From Albula goreensis (Eukaryota; Chordata; Actinopteri; Albuliformes; Albulidae), in NCBI GenBank assembly GCA_022829145.1, contig CM040765.1, forward strand, positions 11,576,292-11,640,291: a DNA stretch of 64,000 nucleotides, read 5' to 3'. Each line of letters begins with the position of its first letter. Position 1 is the stretch's first letter. Positions 1-15,098 of this stretch are shown piece after piece. The notes below the pieces were generated by a model that saw only the letters and a program-made list of their open reading frames with translations, was not told the origin of the DNA and made no database searches. The position numbers and the translations under genes are program-made.

Positions 1-2523
<2,523 letters not shown>

Positions 2524-4556
2524 CTATATTCAAGGATAACCTCTGCATTCTTCAAAATGAACAAAACAAGGTACAAAAAACAGCAATTAAAGCTCTATGG
2601 TAAATCCTCAACTCATCCAATTTTCTTTTACAATTTGGACAATGTTTTTCACCAAATAGCAACAATCACATTGAGCATTGTACTCATATTAACATGTGCA
2701 GCTATGATCATTCATACAGTACAGGCTATCCTACAGAAGAGCCAAATCAACAAATCCAGATATGTAAATGTTAAGCAGAAAAATCCATGTCTTCAAGCAC
2801 ATTTATGATACAAACTTATGATACAAGCAATAATGGAGGGCATGAAGTGTCACTCAAAGCAATGATTAAATTTGACCAATCAGCATGAGATCACTATGTA
2901 AGTAACATAACTAAGAAATTTACTAAAAACACACATAGAGTTTGGAGATGAGTCATGATACACTTGGCAGCCAGAGAATAATCATCAATGATTAAAGAGA
3001 GTGGAAATGACTTTTTTAAACACCTCTTTTTTAATAACTTCCTTTCAGCCGTGTGGCAAGAAGCTGAAGACAATCTACCGATAATGATCGTGTTTATTTT
3101 GTGTCCTTTAAAGACCATTTTCACTGTGCTCCCTTACATCTATAGTTCCTAAAAGGCCAACCCACACTACTCTTTTATGACAAACAGAAGCCTTCCATAA
3201 TGTCTGACAAGCTGTGAGCTGAGAAGAAGCACTTTCATTCGATGGTTAGGGGACAGCTGGGTAGATTTCAGCAGAAGAGACCAGTCCTTGCTCTCTTCCT
3301 TTCGGAATCAATCAGCCCATTGAACTCAGTAACCTACCAGCAGAGCACAAACACTGCCCTACTCACAAATAGATTAAATAAAAGGCATGGCATAATGACA
3401 GCATTGATGCTTCCAGCAGCACAGACACAATCTACTGGTTAGGACTGGAAATATATTTACTTCATTCATGTGTACAGTATCTCATATCATTGGTAGTAAC
3501 CTACTGAATATACAGAAATAAGTCTTTACACTGGAAAGCCAACCCACCTGCTAAGTAGGGCTACAGAAAAAGTTCTTTGGACTAAGTGCAATGCTGTAGC
3601 ATCCATTCAAATTCAACTGAAGGAAAAAGGACAGAATGATAACTTTATTTTTTTATTGGCATGAGTCAGGCCTATTCTCCCTGGGCGCATAATTTCCCAC
3701 TCTTCATATATTCACATTGGGGCCTCTTCCCCTTTCCTTTCCAAACCGCATAAGCGCAGACCGTAAAATTCTGCTTTATCGTTTAAGACCGATAATGAAG
3801 TGCAGAAAACTGTGAGCAGTTTCAGTTTCATTCAATGAGTGAAAATAAGTCAAACCAGTGTTAGCAAAAAAAAAGCAAAAGCCCAAAGTCTTAAGATGGT
3901 TAACTCAAGTCAGTCTGTCAGATGAGGACATCTTCACAGGTAACAGCAGGCTGGGTTGTGATGCAAGGCCGTGCAGCTACTCTGAAAGCCTCTGCAAACG
4001 AATGGAAATAAGCTGAGATACATTCAGCTCAGCCGCAAAAAAAAGACACTTTCTGGGCACATTCCCAAAAACTATAGATGCACAAGAGAAAAAAAAAAGA
4101 AAAAAAAACTTCACTGTTGTTTCTCTGAGGGAGGGAAAGAAACGTTTCAGATGGTGAAAGACAATTTCTCTATATGAATCAAGGGGCGGCTTCTTTTTTT
4201 TCCCTTGCTGCTCTCCAGTATCCATGACAACAGTTGCTTTGACAGGATGTGCATATGGCATTACACTGCCAGCTGGTGTGAACACTGTTTGAACTACAGC
4301 ATTGAGATGCTGAGCAAACAGAAAAAAAAGTTGCCACGTCTTAACCCTCGGGGAAAGGGAAGCCATCCCCTGATCAATTATGAAAAGACAGAGCGAGGGT
4401 TTCTGCAGTCTGGCTCCAAGCAGGGCCTTCAGAGGCAGGGAGACACCCAAACCCAGAGTAAACAAACCCCATGCACTGGCACTGAGTCCTAACAACATTG
4501 ATTTGTCTCCCCAGAAGAGTCTGGTACCAGCCTGAACTTCAGGAGACAATGAGGGA

Positions 4557-4561
<5 letters not shown>

Positions 4562-4648
<87 letters not shown>
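4562..4648 (+). repeat. (AC)n microsatellite
   Basis: About 43 uninterrupted dinucleotide units in the large intron between exons 2 and 3. The minus-strand open frame at 3977-4660 with a Cys-Val run is produced by this repeat and is not a gene. Confidence 0.98.
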
Positions 4649-4649
<1 letters not shown>

Positions 4650-5306
4650 CCAGGCTGCACAGGCTTTCACACTTTTACTTTTCTTTATTCATGGCCAGAG
4701 ATTTCACAACGGCTTTTAAATGTCAGCTGAGATAAGGCAGCACGCCATTGTTGTTTTTCTTATTCGATAACTCTGTTGTAGTAATAACGGGAACTATGTG
4801 ATGCTGTTTCAGAGAAAAAAGATAAAACATAACAAAACAGACAAATATCAGATTATACATAAAACATTACACAATTTATAACAGCTAGTTTGTTATTAAG
4901 TGTGATTCAACAGTGTCCTACAATACAACTTCGTGGTTGACAAACAATGTCCAGCATGATTCTTTAGACTATCCATGTTTCTTGAACAAAAAATTTGAGG
5001 TAATTAGGTGGGTATAAATAGGAAGTGAAGCAGACCATTCTGAATGCTGTCTGATTTTTTTCCAATTCAGCAACTCAAACCATATCACAGATATACTTTA
5101 TGGCCTAAATTAATGTCAAACTATCAAAAGATTTTCTTTTACAAAGGTTTAGCGTTTGCCCTACAGCTGCTTTGCAGATGGGTGTAGCACATAAACTGGG
5201 AGAAATCAATCGGCACCTGGTCCTGGTTCGATACAGACTTGCTGTGTTCTGCCAAAGATCTGCCCAATCGAGGCAGTCGCTCAATACAGCACGCGTCACA
5301 GGAAGA

Positions 5307-5356
5307 CTGCTGAGAGACAGGGGAGAGGCTGCTGAGAGACTGCTGCGAGACAGAGT
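5307..5356 (+). repeat. short imperfect CTGCTGAGAGAC repeats
   Basis: CTGCTGAGAGAC occurs twice and CTGCTGCGAGAC once within 50 bases. Several overlapping open frames on both strands here are by-products of the repeat. Confidence 0.75.
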
Positions 5357-8130
5357 GAGACACGCATGGCTCTCTACGGTACGGAGTCTTCCACACCAAA
5401 ACTTTGTTTTAGCTGGGTCAAACAACAAAGTTACATTCTGCTAAGGTCACAGACTCGTACACTAGCTTCCCAAGGTCAAACAGCCACTCTGCTGTCTGAT
5501 TACACAACACATACCCACAACCACATACAAAAACAGTGAATACAATAATGTGAGGTGCAAAAGATCAAATATTCTACCAAACTTGACTTGCTAAGTTGGC
5601 ATGACATGTCAGCTAAGCAGCCTTCAATGCCATTAGCATAAATCATAGTAAACATGTATTTTTACTCAGCATTATTGTTGTAGGATTACTTGACTGTCTA
5701 CTGCCTATCTTTGACTATTTCCTGCTTCATATCTGTTACAGAAAAACTTCAATCGCTACATTCTTGTGACATGCCAATTAATTAGCCATATTTTGCTAGT
5801 TTTACTTACAACTGCTAGCAATACCAAGCAGCTGGATGCCCTAGGCATACTGCTAACATAGACTAGCCAGTTAATGTATATGGCTTGCAGACTCTTCTCT
5901 TCTTTGATTACAAACATGGCTGTAACAGACAGAATGTCAGTGACAGAGCCACAGCAAGGCGTTGCTAGAATTACAACAGACTGTTTTCACAGACTTGTTG
6001 ATGGTGTAGGCTATTGCAGGTAAAACACAACAAAGAAAAACTTCTACCCTAATTTCAAAGGACATACAGTCTCTTCTTATCTCATTTACTTACAAAATCA
6101 CTTTCAGGATTTTGTAGCCAAGCAGCGCAAAACCAAAGCCTAAAGAATGTGATCATTTAACCTAGGTTGCTCTGCACCCTCAAACAAGAAGGAATGACAT
6201 CTCCACCCATTAACATCTCTGATGCAGAGACTGCACAATGCGACACATTTCTCAGAGCAGCAGGCAACAAAAATCTCTACCTAAATAACGAGGTACTCAA
6301 ACAGCATATTTGAGGTTGATGTTCATCGCTGAGGAACAACACTGCAGTTCATGCTCCTTATGAAAGTAAGATTCAGCCCAAATGGATCCACTGTAATTGG
6401 TTTCAGATAGCGAGGTCAGAGGAAATATGATACAGGAGAAGTGTTATGTGAAAATGCAGAGAAACAAGGCTGTTTACACAGGCACTCCCCTGTTAGATTA
6501 ACCGCTTGGCACTGATCACCAGAGAGACATGCAGCCTGGGAGGTACCAATTATTCTCCCTCCACCCCTTTTTGAATGTAGGGCTAAAATGGAAGCACTTT
6601 TGCAGAGAAATCCAAGATTTCAAAGAAGCATCAAATCATCTAAATTATCTTTGTTAATAACTCTCTATTCATTTGTTTGTATGCAGTTAAAATGAAAATG
6701 CATAAAAATATAGATCCAGAAAGATGGCAGGAACATACAAACTTCCATAATACACATAATGGCAGGATGATGTTAAAACTGCTCTGTGCAGTAATAGGAA
6801 AAGACCACTCTGCAATACTCCATGCTTTAGGAAAGGGAAGCTGTAAATCAGAAATTCCATGAAGGCCAAATGCATATGTCTTATTCTGCACCACAAATGT
6901 GTCAGTAAAAGGCAGCGCATAACATATTGTGACTAAATACCTGTGAAACAGAAATATTTCCACCATGCATCCACCTGGAATAGAAAGTCAAGAAATTAAC
7001 TGAATTTCAATTCATGGATAAATTTTCTCAGAAGATTTTTCAGTTCCTAGATTGACTGTCAATTCATTTCCTGAATTCGATCAACTGAAACTGAATTGCG
7101 GCTCACCATGTTACAGTCTATAGTCTTGGGGGAGGTTACCCAGAAAGTATGTCATGAGTATAGGGAAAACTGGCAGATGAAATATGATGCATTGCTTTTC
7201 ATTAAAAATGAAATTTTAAATAAGAAAACCCAACCCTGCTCTCCCCTCAGCCCCTGAGGCTGCCCAAGAGTCTTGCAGCACCTTGTTGTAACACCAGGAC
7301 CTGTCACACATGCCCAGCCCAAGCTTATCTCTGCTACCGGGGAGCACAAAAACAAGGCTTTATCACCCGATGGGAGTCGCATGCCACAAACACGAGGCAT
7401 AAACAGTTTAAGCTGCACAAACAAACAAGCTGATTGGATTCAGGCCTGCCTGGCCCTTTCTGGAGATACTGCAGTGCAAACACAACATGCCTAAATATTT
7501 ACACTATAAATGCATCCTATATCGCTTATGTAAGTGGATTCCTTTGAAAAGAGGTTGGGAGGAATACAAAACGTGTTTCTGGTTTTTTTTTTTTAAGAAG
7601 AAGCTGCATACACATGAAATACAAACATACAAGCTCTCTGGTGCATTTTGATATTGTAGGTCAGAATCTGAGTGAGCACTGAAATGACAAAGAGTTAGAT
7701 ATGCTAGTTTTGCAATAAAAGAACAGCATGCACATCATGAATGTTAGCAAACCAATGACATCACTTGATGGCAGGTTAAGAAATCTTGGACAGAGGAATC
7801 AGTTAATTCAAACATGACCTGCAGTGACCCATAGCCAAACAAGTCACATATGAATATCAGCATTACTAGAAACATGGAAAGTGACTACGGTGTAGTCAAA
7901 CCGACTAAAATTGTACTAGTGGCTGGTTTTGGATGGTATAGAAATAATCTAATAAATACAAAACTGAAAAATGAGAGTTTCAGGTTTGAGTTGACGGTAG
8001 CACCTCAAGTAGTAGCATCACTCAGAAAGGGAAGCATGAGGGAGAAATCTTGTGACTCTATTTCAACAACATACACAGTAGATCAGGTCCATAAAATATC
8101 TCACCTCATTTTAAATCACATGTATGCAAA

Positions 8131-8166
8131 CATGTGACATGCAACACTCATGTGACATGCAACACT
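8131..8166 (+). repeat. 18-bp perfect tandem duplication
   Basis: CATGTGACATGCAACACT is present twice back to back, as if by recent replication slippage. Confidence 0.93.
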
Positions 8167-8559
8167 CTGAAGAAAGTTATGCTCACCCACACCTTTCCTC
8201 ATCTATAAAAAGGTACAGTCATGCTAAATCTGATTCCTGGGCTCCACTAATTACCCCACTATTTCCCTGGGATGTGAATTGAATCCATCAGCAAACCTAC
8301 TCGCCCTACTCACCACTGATGAGCTCCAACAAGAAAGAAACACAGTCACTTCCTGTACAGTGGTTCTTCCAAAAAATACCCAAAAAGTCTTAGGTATTAT
8401 TCAGACTGTTATATTACCAGAGAAACATTTAACAGAAGTAAAAATTCTCCACTGGCTGAGTTATTTAGGAATCATTAGACCCCAGAGGTAAGCACAGAAG
8501 AATACCATGAACAGAACATCACATTGTGCAGTCTGAGGAGAAATTTTAAAAAAGGCTGT

Positions 8560-9060
8560 TGGAATAATGAGTATTTGTATTTATGACTCAATAAATCAGG
8601 AGAGTGTAACATGCAAGGTGTCCGTGGAGAATGGGCCCTGCTCCTAAAGGAACAATGGCCCCTCTGTGTGACTCAGACTTCGGCCGTGGCTAAGAGCAGA
8701 AACCCAGCTCCACTCTCTCTGTTTATTGATTTTCTAGATTAAGAATCCCTGGGAGAGGATTGTAACAGACAACCATAAAATTATTTTTTTGGGTGTGCTT
8801 ATTTGCCTTTGCCTTGCATCTATTTGGCCTCCTCCTGTAGACAATTACGCTTCCCAGCCCAGACTCAGGTGCTAATAATGAAGGACAAATAGAATCGCAT
8901 GTGTAAACTTCCCCTTTTGATGAAAATTTATATTAACTTTCCTCCACTGTAAACAGAATTGCATAGCTCTCCCTCCCTGGTGGATTGGTGATGAATTCAG
9001 TCATTTATATCCCAGGAATCAGTACGTTTATGGGGAGAGATGAAGACCAGCTGCATTGTG
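8560..9060. promoter_or_regulatory. candidate intronic enhancer with AP-1 and SOX motifs
   Basis: The stretch is free of simple repeats and has motif-dense sequence. Two consensus AP-1 sites TGACTCA (8584-8590 and 8669-8675) flank a SOX-type AACAATGG (8651-8658), and AT-rich homeodomain-like cores follow. FOXP2 introns are known to be rich in conserved noncoding elements. Conservation could not be tested here. Confidence 0.3.
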
Positions 9061-12000
9061 TAACCTTCAATTTTTTTCCAGAAGAAAAAGAAAAACAAGG
9101 GCCTGTTTAGTTCATCACTAAGAGTCTGCAAACCTCAGCAGCAGGCCTCTGCACATTGGTGTCAGGCTCAGACAGAGCTTCTAAAGCAGCAGAAACGAGC
9201 CACAAAGAGCAGGATACTGTGGTCTACCACCACTCCAATCACACACACTTCTGCTCCAGTGAAAAACATAATCGAATATTTCTTAAACTGCAAAGGTTAT
9301 TATATTATACACTAGGCAGCACACCTTTACAACTGCGAGGCAGCAGTAAGAATGATTACTAATTTAACTATGCTAATAATGTAGATCAATAGATTTAGAT
9401 TTTTATTTGATAATTTTCACTCAAACAGAGCCTATAAATGTCCCTTCAAAAGAAATCTGGAAGTCTTAATGCATTTCTCCCCAGCTCCTTCGCAGATATG
9501 AAATTCAATTTATCCTGGTTCTCCACAGGTGGCTGGGCTAAAATCTTTACTTGCCAGTCTCGCACATGGTATGGTTTAGATAAGGCAATTCACAGGTCAT
9601 TCAGGCCCTTTTATCTGCTCTTCTTGGAAGAGAAGTCCTTTACAGATAGTCATGAATGCTGGCATATGACATTCAGCTCTTTCTTTCGCCCATTCACCCA
9701 AAGAGAAGACACGCTCCTTCATCCGCTAACTCAGGCCCATGTCCACTTGGTCTTCTCTTAGACTCCTCAACAGCAGCTGTGATTGCCCTCTCTCCCTCCT
9801 TAACTTTCAGATCTCATCTTGTTTGAAGGATATCTTGTGTCCTTTCTTATAGTGCCTTTGATATTCTTTGTATGCTGAAAGACGGAGGATCCAGCCATCC
9901 ACCACTCTTGTAAAGGGTCTTTATTCCAAGACTGCTATTCTCCACCCTTTCTGTGAGTGGCTGATGTGAAAAGATATTCTATTGCTTCAGATTGCATTAT
10001 CCTGGTATGAGCAGACAGAATGCTGTACTGCTTTGTCTTTGTAAAAAAAAAAAAAAATCAAACATATACAAACGCTTGTAATCTACATATGCACTCTCAT
10101 TCATTCCTTTAAACAGCTGATGCAGCTTTATTTGAGTGACTACAGTGTGTTAGTTTACATTGTTTACACCAGTGTACAGAGAAAGCTGCAGAGATTGTGG
10201 TTCATATAAACATTCAGACACAGATGCACCGCATGAACATCAGACAGCTTTAAGAACGCTTTTTATTTTATCAGATGTGGTGTCAGAAATCTTCTGTATG
10301 TCTCTCTCACTCTTGCTCTCTCTCGCCTTCCCAGTGCAGCTGACTGTGAGACTAAGGTAGGCAGCAGCAGTCAAAGGGCACTATGGAAGAGCTTTTGTGT
10401 TCTGTAGCTCTTACACACTTTAATGGTGTATATACGGTAGTGCCAAGACCTGCAGAATGAAGCTGTTTTCTACAGTGTTTGTGCCTGTCTTTGTTGACAA
10501 GCATTCATTACGAGGTTCCAAAGAACAGGGCCGGAGGCAGTGCAAGCCCTTGCTACGGTTCTGGATGACTACTTTCATTTTCTTGATATATTTTTCTCTT
10601 TTTGTTTCAGTTTTTTGTGTGGAGTTGGAAGAAGTGCATTGCTGTCTGTCTTGAAGTGACTTGAGAAGTGTAAACCTTTGAAAATACAACAAAAGAACTT
10701 ATTTGTGCAGGTTGTTGATACAGACGAACATGACAGTAAAGGAGATTAAACCAAATATACCTTCTGTACTTCCCTGTACATACATGCAAAACTGGATTAC
10801 AACATTGTTCCAAAAAAGCATCTTATTTCCAATGTAGTCATAACCAGGCTGATACAGTAGTTCAGTTGGAAAATGAAAGGTCTGATACATATAGACCTGT
10901 CTGGCAACAATTAAAGTTGCTGAATGTCCTTCCTCTAAAAAAGAAATCGGTAGGAGAGGCTGCCACATTCTTTGAAAATTTCAAAAAGATTCCTACATTG
11001 TTAAAATATAGAATGTCTTGCAGAATCACAATCAAGCAACATCAAAGTCCCTTCATTGTCATCAATGTGCTGGGGAGCCCATTAACCGAAGCTACACAGG
11101 ACTAAAAAGAGAGTCCTCTGCTCAAGTGCAGTCTGACCTTGGCCATGCCCCTCTGCACCTCAGAAATACAGCTATTAGATAATACATTTCCACTGACCAT
11201 ACCTTATTCATACCGCATTCTCGTTGTAATAACTTCAGGCCAATACATTGGGTCTATCCCTTGAAGACTCTGGTCTTGTGGTTACAGAAATACCTACAGG
11301 GTCACTAAAAACTGCTCTGCATTTAGGGAATTGCTCATTATAGCTAACCTTAATTGTTCCAAGGCAATTAACAGCAGTGAAATGAATACTGCTTATGCGC
11401 TTGAGGAAAAAGAAAAATAGCCATCTTGATTGGTGTCTTCTAAATTAATCTCAGCTAATCAGATGGCACAGGTGTCCAGGCAGGTTTAAAGTTTAAAATA
11501 CAGTGCTACATGGGGGGGTGAACGCCACACAGGAGAACAATATGACATTTTTGAGACATTCTTAAGATGAATCAGTGATTACTCCCTGTCCCTGAAGTGG
11601 TGAAAGGCAGCGCTATGCAGCTTAGCTGTGGGCCTGTTTGCTCTACCAGCAGGAACATTTTTTGATTCCCTTAGTTTGTCTAATGGAGAAAAGGGAGAAT
11701 TACTACTGTTTTAACTGAAATATTTCCACTGCGTTCCTTTATGTCCTTTATGTTGCTAACTCCACCTCTTCTCATTCACAGACTGGTCTTCTAGTGATCC
11801 ACTTAATTTACTGTTTTGTTTTGTTTCAAAATGTAGTCCATTGTGAAATGTGACTTACAGGCAGTGATGGCTTGACGCTGGTATGTGGTGTTTGTTTGCT
11901 GGTATATTCAGCTATAACACCAGCAGTGAGACCCTGTTCCAGAACACAGCTCCAGGGATTTCAGCACCTTAAAAGGCTTTGTCTTGGGCACTTGGTTTTC

Positions 12001-12179
12001 AGTCTTTTTGGATGCTTGTTGTGACTGGATGCTGACCCACTTCTGGTTACCCACTTCTCTTATGCACTTACTTGGCATTTGTTGTTTTATGAGACAATTT
12101 AATTAAACATAACAAGGGTTACCGTGGTATTCCTGTCACATTAAAGGTTTTTTTTTGTTTGCATTATCCCATCTGGCCT

Positions 12180-12440
12180 GGATTTAAATGTGAGGCAGGA
12201 TGAGGCCAGGGCTAGCAGACTTCACCATAGTCACTACCTCATTAATGAACGAGCCTCCATATCACTAAGTGCACTTAGGCTACACAGACTCCAGCAGTTA
12301 AGAAAAGTGCCAGCCTTTAATGTGCCCTTTGCTAGCTGCCACTCCTTGTTACTCTGCAGTTCACCAGCTGAGCTGTACAGCTGAGTCAGAGAAGTAGATT
12401 TCATGCACAGCAGACCACAGCAATTCACAAAGCTAGACAA
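12180..12440. promoter_or_regulatory. candidate intronic regulatory element with NKX-type palindrome
   Basis: A perfect 14-base palindrome CTAAGTGCACTTAG (12265-12278) places two NKX2-like AAGTG half-sites head to head. The surroundings are non-repetitive with mixed composition. Open frames on both strands here are short and unrecognised. Confidence 0.25.
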
Positions 12441-12589
12441 GATTACTTAATTCTGAGACAGGGACAAATCCACCCAAAAAGCCCCTCCTACACTGGGCAC
12501 CACTATGGTCAATTACTCAAATATCCATTGGTCAATCAAGATCCTTTTCAGCGTTGTAAGTGTACAACTCCAAGATTTCCTGCTTTACA

Positions 12590-12680
12590 AATATCTTTCA
12601 TTCCCTCTCTCCTCATCCTGTGCCACCCGCCCCCCCTTCCACCACCACCACCACCACATCTTCCCTCTCTCTCTCGACTT
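12590..12680 (+). repeat. pyrimidine-rich tract with (CAC)n
   Basis: CCCTCTCTCCTC, then a C-rich run, then about six CAC units (12640-12658), then CCCTCTCTCTCTC. Poly-His and poly-Pro frames here are artefacts. Confidence 0.85.
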
Positions 12681-12859
12681 TCTGTAACCGAAACTAGAGA
12701 ACTCATGATCCACAAATAGTATTGGCTTGGGATCTGGGAAAAAAATGAGACTGTGACAGCAAACAATAATGGAGCAACAGCAACAATATTGTTTGTAGGC
12801 CTGGTGAACAGAAACTAATATAGAGGGCAAACAGCAGCAGCTTCGGCCCTGTGCTTCAC

Positions 12860-13130
12860 TCTATAGCTTCATTTACCTGAATCCTGCTGCACTATTAGTT
12901 TCCTCTAGGTCTGCCCCTCAACACTGGGCCTGAGAGAAGATCAGGGGAAGTTAATAGGTGTGACACCTGACACAGCGGGAACAATGTGTCTTGGTCTACT
13001 TTTCGCTGCCAGTGAGGAGCCTCTGCCTTTCCTCCATGATCCGCACAATCTCCCAGGCGCCTGTGAATATTCCAATTATGCCACGCGCCTGACCTTTTAG
13101 AAAGCTGCATATGATACAGTTATCTCCTCC
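12860..13130. promoter_or_regulatory. possible conserved noncoding stretch
   Basis: Non-repetitive, moderate-GC sequence with CpGs (CCAGGCGCC, CCACGCGCC) and a TAATTATGCC-like homeodomain region. It is followed by a ten-base G run at 13182-13191. The evidence is appearance only. Confidence 0.2.
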
Positions 13131-15034
13131 TCTGATGAGCAACATCTATCAATCAACATTTTCTCAGCAATTTATTTGAAAGGGGGGGGGGAAGGCACCT
13201 CCTGGTATATACACCATTAAAGAGTGGAAGAGCTATCTGTGATTTTCATTTGAGGGGAGCTGTGTGTGTCTTATGCGTGAGATCAAAGACCAAAACCCAC
13301 TGACAAAGATGGGAGGAAATGCAGATCCATCTGAACACAAGAGCAGAGATGCATGTCCTTTTGTTGAAGATGACTACCTGGTTGAGTGCACTTAGCCAAA
13401 CAAAACTATTCCATTTCAATCCAATAATGTCTTAGTACAGTGTAGTACCAGTCATAGTTACTTAGCTTAGGGTATTTTTTCCTTTTTCCAAAGGACTAAT
13501 GTACATCTTTCATCGAATCAAGAATGTAAATTCTGAAGAAATGCTTCTTTTTCAATTTCATGCTGAAGTAGCTCAAGTTAGAGGATGTAATTTCTCCTAA
13601 CAAGCAAATGCATCACTGTGTCGCTCACTCAGCCGGTCAGAATGAGATGCTGATTTTTTACATTTTCATTTTTATAAAAGAGCAAGGTTTTGATGAATGT
13701 GCCAAAAGCATTACACTCTACAGAAATTTGGGCAAGAACAGCATAATTACACCGCTTCTGACAAATGCGTATTCAGATTCAAATCTACATCAAAAAGAAT
13801 TGACATTAAGACCAAATTCAATATATGTATGGGAAAAAATCACCCTCACGTGCGACCACATATCATAACCATACAGGTTAGAAATGACACAAGATCAGAC
13901 TAAACACTGTCTTTCTATTGCTCAAGGTACAAAACCACTGAAGGTACAATCAATGACATTGACCAACTGTTGAAAACAAAACAGACTGCAGAAAACAACA
14001 GAGAATATGAAAAACATAAAGCTGTGAAAGTTACATGCTATTATATGATTACACATACATTAATATCATGCAAGCACAGATGAACAACCTTGCAATGATG
14101 GTATCTGAAACATTGCCAATGGAATTTAATGAATGTTCTTGTGTAATTTGTACAAATACTGCATGTGCACCGCTTCTCTGCCAGTTACATGTACATTTCT
14201 GAGATTTCAAAAATACATGACAGGAGCAAATATCACAAATTCCACAGATTATTTTTCATTTTGGAAATAAACTCATGTAACATCTTTGATACCCTGTGGT
14301 TTGCATAGCTTCCTTTTAGTTTTACAGCATAATAGAGCTGGGATATTAACTATGAGAGGTGGTACCAAAAAACACCCTTAAATTATGAACACTGTAAATT
14401 ACAGTATAAAGTGTGATTATTACAGGAAAATGCATACACACTGTCAGTGCAATCCTAGCTAAATAAATAAATATCCTGTCTGCTGTCAGTGGAAATAACA
14501 CTTAAATTCTGCAAAAGTGTGTTATGCATATATTCATAGTGCTTCTTTTTTATTCCTTATTACTCACACCTACCAAGCCCTATTGTTCAGATTTAACAGT
14601 CATGTTAATGGTAGCATGGATACCTTGCGTGGAGCTGACAAACATTTCTGCTGTGACCATAGATGCAGTCTTTAAGTCACAGTGAAGGACTGGCCAAGCT
14701 TAAGGTAGACCACTGGTGCCATTCTGTCAGGTGCAGCGAGAATATCTCTGCACTTTAAAAATGAAACTGCAGCTGGGCTTTTCCTGTGTCTGACCCTGAC
14801 GGCCACTCAAAGCAGCGGGCTTTGTGAATTTAGTGGAGTAACCAGCTCATTTGTGAGGTTTGGCAAAACCTCTGAATATAGCCAGCTACGACCTGCTGTT
14901 AGCCTGCACAGATTCAATGTTGTTGTGCTCCTTGTAGGCCAGCAGTAATGCCACTTTCTGATTTGATTTATAATCGATGTGGAGCTTTAACACCGAGCAG
15001 TGTTGTATAGATCACTTAAAAGAAATTAAAATGT

Positions 15035-15037
<3 letters not shown>

Positions 15038-15094
<57 letters not shown>
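15038..15094 (+). repeat. (AC)n microsatellite
   Basis: About 28 pure AC units in the large foxp2 intron. Confidence 0.98.

Positions 15095-15098
<4 letters not shown>

Noticed and set aside
3977-4660. 227-codon minus-strand frame, the longest in the window
   Set aside because: Its start is a translated CA repeat (Cys-Val run) and the remainder matches no family; it lies in a foxp2 intron without splice support.
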